In this document: piece by piece, positions 58,178 through 64,000 of the stretch | How positions within the stretch are numbered: the stretch's first letter is position 1 | Layout of the letters: each line of letters starts with the position of its first letter | Assembly: GCF_030272615.1 (NCBI RefSeq) | Contig: NC_081411.1 | Coordinates: 46,290,517 to 46,354,516 of the forward strand | Direction of reading: 5' to 3' | Source: Cryptomeria japonica | Lineage: Eukaryota > Streptophyta > Pinopsida > Cupressales > Cupressaceae | Length of the DNA stretch: 64,000 nt | Notes under the pieces: generated by a model | What the model saw: only the letters and a program-made list of their open reading frames with translations | Databases searched by the model: none | What the model was told of the DNA's origin: nothing | Made by a program: the position numbers and the translations under genes

Positions 58178-59470
58178 TGACTATCGTTTGTTAACAACTG
58201 AGAGGGGGGGTGTGAATCAGCTGTTAACAGATTATAACATTTAATACACTTAATAACCTTTAAATAGATCAAGTATCGGTAAAGCACATACAGATGCTAG
58301 TAGGAATAGATACCGGTAAATAATACAACTTAATAATTAAATAGATAATCAATGCAAAGAAACCATACCACATAACACCATGATTTGTACGTGGAAAACT
58401 CGAAAAGTGAAAAACCACGGTGGGAAGCCTACCCATAGTTAGATGATACTTCTGTAGAAAGTATGTGTTATAATGAGGGGCTTGCACTTGCAGGAAGGCA
58501 CACTGCCTAGAGCATACTACTCATTACAAAAGAGTCTCACTGACTATAGAGAGGCTACAACCATCTCAAGATAAATGGACAACAATCTAATAGAGTGAAC
58601 TGCCAATAATAGCATCTATCATGCCTAATTACAGACCCGGTTAAGCTTAATGCTGGAGGACTAAATCCTCTTTTGAACTCAATTCAATTACCAATGATTG
58701 ACCAACTCCTCCTCTTGAATGATATTACAATATTCCCACATTACATTCCTTAGCCATGACCTTTTCCTAAGCATGATATGCTACAAAGAGTTTCTACCTC
58801 TTATTTATACAAACCCTAAGGCCTAAACCAATTAGGTTGGCCACCTAAAAGATATTACAATAAGATCATTACATAAATCCATATTACAATGATATGCCAT
58901 GTCATCTTAATACCAAAACAACAATTAAAAAGTCATAAAACATCACGGTAACATGTAGAGTACACATTAGCATGATACTAGTCCATTACCTAGATAGGTA
59001 CCAGACATATTCTGTGTCCACCATGCCAAAGCAATGTCTTCAAGTAGTTGAAGCACAATCAAAGAACATCTTTAGCATCCTGAAATCCATAAAGAAGTTG
59101 CACGAATACCAATTATGCATCTTGTCTAGATTCCTCAGTGAAAGGTCTGCCGGTAGAGCCTTAAACCAGTGCTGGTAAGGGTTTACCAGAATGTATGGTA
59201 GTATCCAATATCAAGCCAATACCAACTGACCAAAACATGCTCATGGAGCATATAACACATGAAATCAAACATACTTCACTGATCCTAACATGCTGAAAGT
59301 GTCCAATAGATAATCTCTTCTGTCGGTAACACTAGATCTTCTACCAGTAACCAAAACCTATCTGTGGGTAACCAAAACCTCTCTGTCAGCAACCATCCAT
59401 AACAACTAGTGTTGACATCAATGACAAAACATCAATGTAACACATAATCAATTCATCCATAATGCCAACA
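58178..59470 (-). repeat. copia-4 3' LTR
   Basis: Minus strand TGTTGGCATTATGGATG ... GATAGTCA, 1,293 bases. It has the same start as the copia-1 LTR and the same CACCCCCCCTCTCA run 30 bases before the end. Confidence 0.8.
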
Positions 59471-59485
59471 ATCTCCCCCTTGGCA
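59471..59485 (-). other. polypurine tract of copia-4
   Basis: Minus-strand CCAAGGGGGAGAT adjoins the LTR start. Confidence 0.8.
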
Positions 59486-59717
59486 TTGATGGCAACACTA
59501 GATGTGAAAAACATCTAACTACCAAGAAGTTCTAAACAATTCTCCCCTATGGAAGACAACCAAAAATCTGCGTGAATGATATCTCTATAAAGTTCTGAAG
59601 AATTCTCTCCCCCTAGTGTATACAACTCCTTTTTCTTTATTTTCACATCAATATCTCTCCTCCTTTGACATCAATTGTAGAAATCTGACAAAAATATCAA
59701 AGCAATAATGTTAACCT

Positions 59718-60460
59718 CTATATCTCAAAATTGAATACTCCCCCTAAGTAGTAGCACCACTCATCAGTGCTAGAATGAATAGTGTCACTGGTAATGCATG
59801 TCGGACTCATGACAAACTGCACCAATCGAGTCTTTGTTGATGGGGTAGAAACCCCTAACCCATCTCTCAAATACTCAAATGATTCCTTAGATAGTGGTTT
59901 AGTGAATATATCTGCAATCTGTTCTTTAGTGTTCACATAAAATAATTTGACTTCCTTTTCTTCTACCTTGTCCTCCAAAAAGTTATACTTTATTGAAATA
60001 TACTTATTTTTAGAGTGAAATAGCGGATTCTTAGACATGTCAATAGCTGCAGAGTTATCATAGTAGATAACTACTGGTTCACTACAATTTACTCTAATAT
60101 CCTTCAACATTTTCTTCATCCACAAGACTTGAGTGCAATTATTTGCTTCTGCAACATACTCAACTTCTACAGTAGATAAAGAAATGCATGACTATTTTTT
60201 GCTGATCCATGAAACTAGTTTCTTTCCAAGAAAGAAAGCTCCACCAGAAGCGCTCTTTGTGTCATCACTATCACCTACCCAATCTGAGTCAATATATGCA
60301 CATAAAGTGAAATCATCATTTTTAAAATACCATCAACCATATTCTGTTGTTCCTTGCAAATAACGAAATATTCTCTTTACTGCACATTGATGTTTTTTTT
60401 TAGGATTATTTTGATATCTTGAAACAATACTTATTGCATTCATAATATTTGCTCTAGTCT
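59718..60460 (-). pseudogene. copia-4 RNase H
   Basis: The best part is 60125-59718: MWMKKMLKDIRVN, VIYYDNSAAIDMSKNPLFHS (Asp), KYISIKYNFLEDKVEEKEVK and EQIADIFTKPLSKESFEYL. The upstream part with YIDSDWVGD..DDTKSASGGAF-like text (60126-60440) is in another phase, so at least one frameshift. 135 codons of the C-terminal half remain open. Confidence 0.87.
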
Positions 60461-61310
60461 AAGTTATATATAAAAAACCACCAATCATAGACTTATACCT
60501 TGTCATATTTACTAGTGTAGAAGTATCCTTGATAGATAATTTCTCACTTGTCACCATAGAAGTACTTACCGGTTTGAAATTATCCATACCAAACTTCTTC
60601 AACAATTCCCTTAGATACTTAGTTTGACAGATAAAAATGCCTTTGTCATTTTGAGTAATCTGTAAACCTAAGAAAAATCTCATCTCACCAATCATGGACA
60701 TTTAAAATTCATTCTTCATATTGGTAGCAAATTCCATGCACAATTTATCTTTTCCTCCAAAAATGATATCATCAACAAATACTTCAATAATCAGAATATC
60801 ATTATCAGTGATTTTATAATATAAGTTACTATCAGCACTACGTTTAGTAAAACCAAGCTTCAAAAGATATTTATTCAACCTTGCATACCAAGCTCTAGGA
60901 TCTTGTTTCAATCCATATAAATATTTCTTCAATATGCAAACCATATTTTTATTATCTGTCAGTGAAAATCTATCAGGTTGCTCAATGTATACATCTTCTT
61001 GAAGTTCTCCATTAAAAAATGCATATTTAACATCCATTTGATAAACCTTATAGTTCTTATAAGTTGCATAGGCAAGAAATAGTCTAACAACTTCAATTCT
61101 AGCTACAGGTGCAAATGTCTTACCATAATCAATTCCTTCTATTTGAGAATATCATTTACAAACCAATCTAGCCTTGTTTGTTACAACTTGACCAATCTCA
61201 TTCAGTTTATTCCTAAAGACCCATTTAGTTGCATTAACATTCTTATTTTTAGGTTGGGGAACTAAAGAAAAAGTCTCATTTTTCTCTATTTGATCTAATT
61301 TATCTTTCAT
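60459..61310 (-). pseudogene. copia-4 reverse transcriptase
   Basis: Open pieces 61037-60702 and 60701-60459 in adjoining frames. Motifs: TFAPVARIEVVRLFLA-type text (61060-61130), MDVKYAFFNGELQEDVYIEQ, LYGLKQDPRAWYARL (Ala-to-Asp change in KQAPRAW), EVFVDDIIFGGKDKLC with catalytic Asp pair, and TKYLRELLKKFGMDNFKPV. Stops and a frameshift near 60701 inactivate it. Confidence 0.9.
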
Positions 61311-61319
61311 AGCCTTTAA

Positions 61320-61650
61320 TCAATATTTATCCTTACAAGCTTCAATAATAGTTTTCGGTTCAACTTGAGAAATAAGACATAGCTCTTCATTTTCTAGTTT
61401 TCTTCTTGTCATAACTCCCTTGTTCCTATCTCCAATAATTTTATCTTCAGAATGATTTAATCTTACATGCCTTGGTGTCTTCTGAACTTGAGGTTCACCA
61501 CTCTGATCATTAGTCATAGTTGAATTTTCTGATTGTGTCGGTGTAACTATCACAGTTTTCTATACCGGTTGAGGCATTGTCGGTTCAGTTATGATTATTT
61601 CCACTGTTAGTTCCCTATCATATGATATAGAATGATTTCTATACTACTCA
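61320..61650 (-). pseudogene. copia-4 integrase-RT linker
   Basis: Open piece 61553-61320 (TPRHVRLNHSEDKIIGDRNK, RRKLENEELCLISQVEPKTI) is the Ser/Thr-rich linker of copia elements: H-P-x-x-x-I-I-G-D is here HSEDKIIGD. Confidence 0.75.
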
Positions 61651-61657
61651 TCCACTT

Positions 61658-62529
61658 TCACATTAGCATTTTCCACAATTTTCTGTAATCTTTTGTTATA
61701 ACATGTATATGCTTTGCTTTGAATTGAATAACCAAGAAATATTCTTTCATCACATCTAGGATCAAACTTTCTAATTGAATCATCTCTTTTGATATAGCAT
61801 TTACTTCAAAAAATTCTGAAATACTTAATAGTAAGTGTATGTCCAAACCATAATTCATAAGGGGTCTTACCGGTTTCACCTTTAATGTGGACTCTATTGA
61901 ATGTGTAGAGTGTTGTACTCACTGCTTCTCTCTAGTAGATATGAGGGAATTTGGCTTCCATTTTCATAGGTCTTGCTGCATAGGAGTCTGATTTGGCTTC
62001 CATCTTTCCACTACTCCATTCTGCTGAGGAGTCCGAGGTGCAGATAACTATCTCCTGATTCCATTTGTCTCACAATAACTGCTAAATTCATGAGAAGTGA
62101 ACTCACCGCCATGATCTGATCTTAGACATTTGATTTTCAATCCAGTTTCAGTTTCAACCTTTGCTTTAAAGATCTTGAATTTCTCAATTTCTTCAGACTT
62201 CTCCCTTAGAAAAGTCATCCACATCATCCTAGAATAATCATCAAGAATCAACATAAAATACCTATCACCTTGAAAGCTATAGTCCTTGCTAGACCACATA
62301 AGTCAGTGTGAATCAAATCAAGTAAAACATTAGATTTATCATGTATGCTCTTAAAAGAACTTCTAACTTTCTTTCCCAGTTGACATTCCTTACATACCAG
62401 ATTGTGAGGCTTCATAATCTTAGGTATATCTCTAACTACCTTAGTTGAACTGATCTTCATAATACAATCAAAATTAACATGACACAACCTCTTATGCCAT
62501 AACCAGCTCTCATTAATATGAGCAATCAA
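61658..62529 (-). pseudogene. copia-4 GAG-pre-integrase and integrase
   Basis: 62529-62248: SWLWHKRLCHVNFDCIMKIS and KECQLGKK (HHCC), then LLDLIHTDLCGLA with the first Asp. 62299-62048, in an overlapping frame: LDDYSRMMWMTFLREKSEEI and CLRSDHGGEFTSHEF with the second Asp. A stop and a shift follow where QQNGVVER is expected (PQQNGVVE-like text at 62010-62040). 61879-61658 is the C-terminal part. Frameshifts near 62250 and 62040 inactivate it. Confidence 0.87.
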
Positions 62530-62553
62530 ACATGTCTTATTACATGTCTTATT
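62530..62553. repeat. 12-bp direct duplication at an inversion junction
   Basis: ACATGTCTTATT occurs twice in a row (62530-62541 and 62542-62553), exactly where minus-strand copia-4 gives way to plus-strand RT text. Confidence 0.9.
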
Positions 62554-63640
62554 ACTAAGTATCTAAGGGAATTGTTGAAGAAGTTTGGTATGGATAATTC
62601 CAAACCGGTAAGTATTCCTATGGTGACTTTTAAAAAATATCTATCAAGCATACTTCTACACCGGTAAATCTGACAAGGTATAAGTCTATGATTAGTGGTT
62701 TTCTATATCTAACTCGGACTAGACTGGATATTATGAATGTAGTAAGTATTCTTTCAAGATATCAAAGTAATCCTAAGGAAAATCATGAATGTGCAGTAAA
62801 GAGGATATTCCGGTATTTGCAGGGAACAAAAGAATATGGTTTATGGTATTCTAAAAATGATTATTTCACTTTATGTGTATATACTGACTCAGATTGGGTA
62901 GGTGATATTGATGACAGGAAGAGCACTTCTGGTGGAGCTTTCTTTCTTGGAAAGAAATTGGTTTCATGGAACAACAAAAAACAGTCATGTATTTCTTTAT
63001 CTATTGCAGAAGATGAGTATGTTGTAGCAACAACTAATTGCACTCAAGTCTTGTGGATGAAGCAAATGTTGAAGAATATCAAGGTAAATTATAGTGAACC
63101 GGTAGTTATCTACTGTGATAACTGTGCAGCTATTGAAATGTCTAAGAATCTAGTATTTCACTCTAAGACTAATCATATTTCAATAAAGTATAACTTTTTG
63201 AAGGACAAGGTAGAAGAAAAGGAAGTCAAATTGGTTTATGTTAACACTAAAGAACAGATTGCAGATATATTCACTAAACCACTATCTAAGGAATCATTTG
63301 AGTATTTGAGAGACATGTTAGGGGTTTCCACCCCTCCGCTAGAGACTTGATTGATACAGTTTGTCATCAGTCCGACATGTATTACCAGAGACATTATTCA
63401 TTCTCTCACTGATGAGTGGTGCTACTACTCAGGAGGAGTTGTTAGCTTTGAGATATAGAGGTTTACATTATTGCTTTGATATTTTTTTTAGATTTCTTGC
63501 ATTGATGTCAAAGGGAGAGAGATATTGATGTGAAAAAAAAGAAAAAGGATTTGTAGGGAGAGATTTATTCGTAACTTTACAAAGATATCATTCACACATA
63601 TTTTTGGTTGTTTTCCATAGGGGGATACTTGCTTGGCATT
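62554..63640 (+). mobile_element. plus-strand copia RT tail, RNase H and 3' UTR (copia-5)
   Basis: Inverted copy of about 59560-60628. It starts at TKYLRELLKKFGMDNSKPV and runs to the 3' untranslated part (CTTTGATATT, ATTGATGTCAAAGG, GATATTGATGTGAAAA). It breaks near 63640, before the polypurine tract and LTR. Confidence 0.88.
62688..63350 (+). pseudogene. copia-5 RNase H
   Basis: 220 open codons: MISGFLYLTRTRLDIMNVVS, AVKRIFRYLQGTKEYGLWY, VYTDSDWVGDIDDRKSTSGG (first Asp), SIAEDEYVVATTNC (Glu), VIYCDNCAAIEMSKN (Asp), HISIKYNFLKDKVEEKEV, EQIADIFTKPLSKESFEYL. All catalytic residues are present, and this is better kept than the minus-strand copy. The RT upstream is only a tail, with stops between 62625 and 62690, so there is no functional polyprotein. 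Confidence 0.92.
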
Positions 63641-64000
63641 TCAGGTTCTTCAAGATTGCATAAAGGATTTGGCTATTATGCTTTTAGTTTTATGTATAAG
63701 AAAGATTATGGAAAGAGATCTAATAGTGATAATAAAGAAAAGAATGATTACATAAGGAATGACAATGAGAGAAAGAATGATTACATACGAAATGATAATA
63801 AGGGAATAGATAATAGAGACAAACCTTAAAAGAAATTTTGTTAAATGGAGACCTACTCATCTAAAAAACCAGATGGTGATGACTTAATTGAGGAATATTT
63901 GTTCTTGGCTATAGAAGATAAAAATAATGAAGGATCTAGTAATTCAAAAGACATGAAGAGTAACAAGAAATTAGTGCTTATGAAGACAACAATGCATGCA
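63641..64000 (+). pseudogene. plus-strand copia gag end and protease linker (copia-6), runs off the window
   Basis: KGFGYYAFSFMYKKDYGKRS (decayed zinc-knuckle region of gag) with a repeated KNDYIRNDN stretch, then METYSSKKPDGDDLIEEYLF and NNEGSSNSKDMKS leading toward protease. It matches copia-3 at 45768-45230. The protease core lies beyond the window. It abuts the 3' UTR of copia-5 with no LTR between, so gag follows RNase H. Confidence 0.82.

Larger units (their letters stand above)
58178..62553 (-). mobile_element. minus-strand copia element (copia-4), 3' LTR to GAG-pre-integrase
   Basis: On the minus strand: GAG-pre-integrase (62529), integrase, RT, RNase H (to 59718), polypurine tract, 3' LTR (59470-58178). 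The 5' LTR, gag and protease are missing: at 62553 the element meets a plus-strand copy of its own RT-RNase H part. Confidence 0.9.

Noticed and set aside
1-64000. CRISPR arrays, rRNA, tRNA and prokaryotic operons
   Set aside because: No spaced short direct repeats, no cloverleaf or rRNA sequence noticed; gene structure and elements are those of a plant nuclear genome.

Overview
The window comes from a large, repeat-choked plant genome. It is AT-rich, and almost all recognisable coding sequence is decayed LTR-retrotransposon: Ty1/copia, Ty3/gypsy chromovirus and Ty3/gypsy Tat-like. Much of it is nested or broken. A gymnosperm such as a conifer would fit, but the sequence does not prove that. 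There are no prokaryotic features, CRISPR arrays, rRNA or tRNA genes that I can support.

Layout. (1) 1-5789: 3' part of a plus-strand copia element with a ~1.57 kb LTR. (2) 6267-14133: a complete but dead chromovirus with two LTRs, an AAAAT target duplication, gag-PR-RT-RH-IN and a C-terminal chromodomain. (3) 14139-19550: a minus-strand Tat-like gypsy remnant whose second RNase H lies before the RT and whose RT core is missing. Above it (19551-22530) is a decayed minus-strand ORF series of unknown family. (4) 22531-26700: non-coding sequence with a GGGGGCCC-rich block and a ~300-340 bp tandem array. (5) 26275-42000 and 48420-57175: four copies (A, B, C, D) of a duplicated host segment. (6) 42979-47956: a copia LTR abutting a minus-strand copia 5' half. 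(7) 50902-52399: a short non-autonomous LTR element with a TTTGG target duplication. (8) 57176-64000: a solo LTR, then copia copies in inverted and permuted order.

The main result lies inside the segmental duplications. Copy C holds a two-exon plant defensin-like (CS-alpha-beta) gene on the minus strand (37970-38332). It has a signal peptide, a 108-nt GT-AG intron, eight cysteines, a gamma-core and a stop directly after the last cysteine. Because each exon is short it is easy to miss. Copy C also carries a second, orphan signal-peptide exon (38941-39007). Copy D holds a paralogue whose eight-cysteine domain is intact but whose signal exon has lost 16 nt and shifted frame (54660-54988). Copy B keeps the flanks but the gene has been cut out cleanly (junction near 34495). 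Copy A lost gene and flank together (junction near 29431). Between the two mature domains, 22 codons differ by amino acid and only 4 silently, which suggests diversifying selection before the second copy died.

The rest does not work as a pathway. The retroelements are substrates and agents of rearrangement: LINE, solo-LTR and TRIM-like insertions can be ordered against empty sites in sister copies of the duplication. Only the copy C defensin looks able to make a product. All product and lineage names come from motifs read by eye, with no database search.
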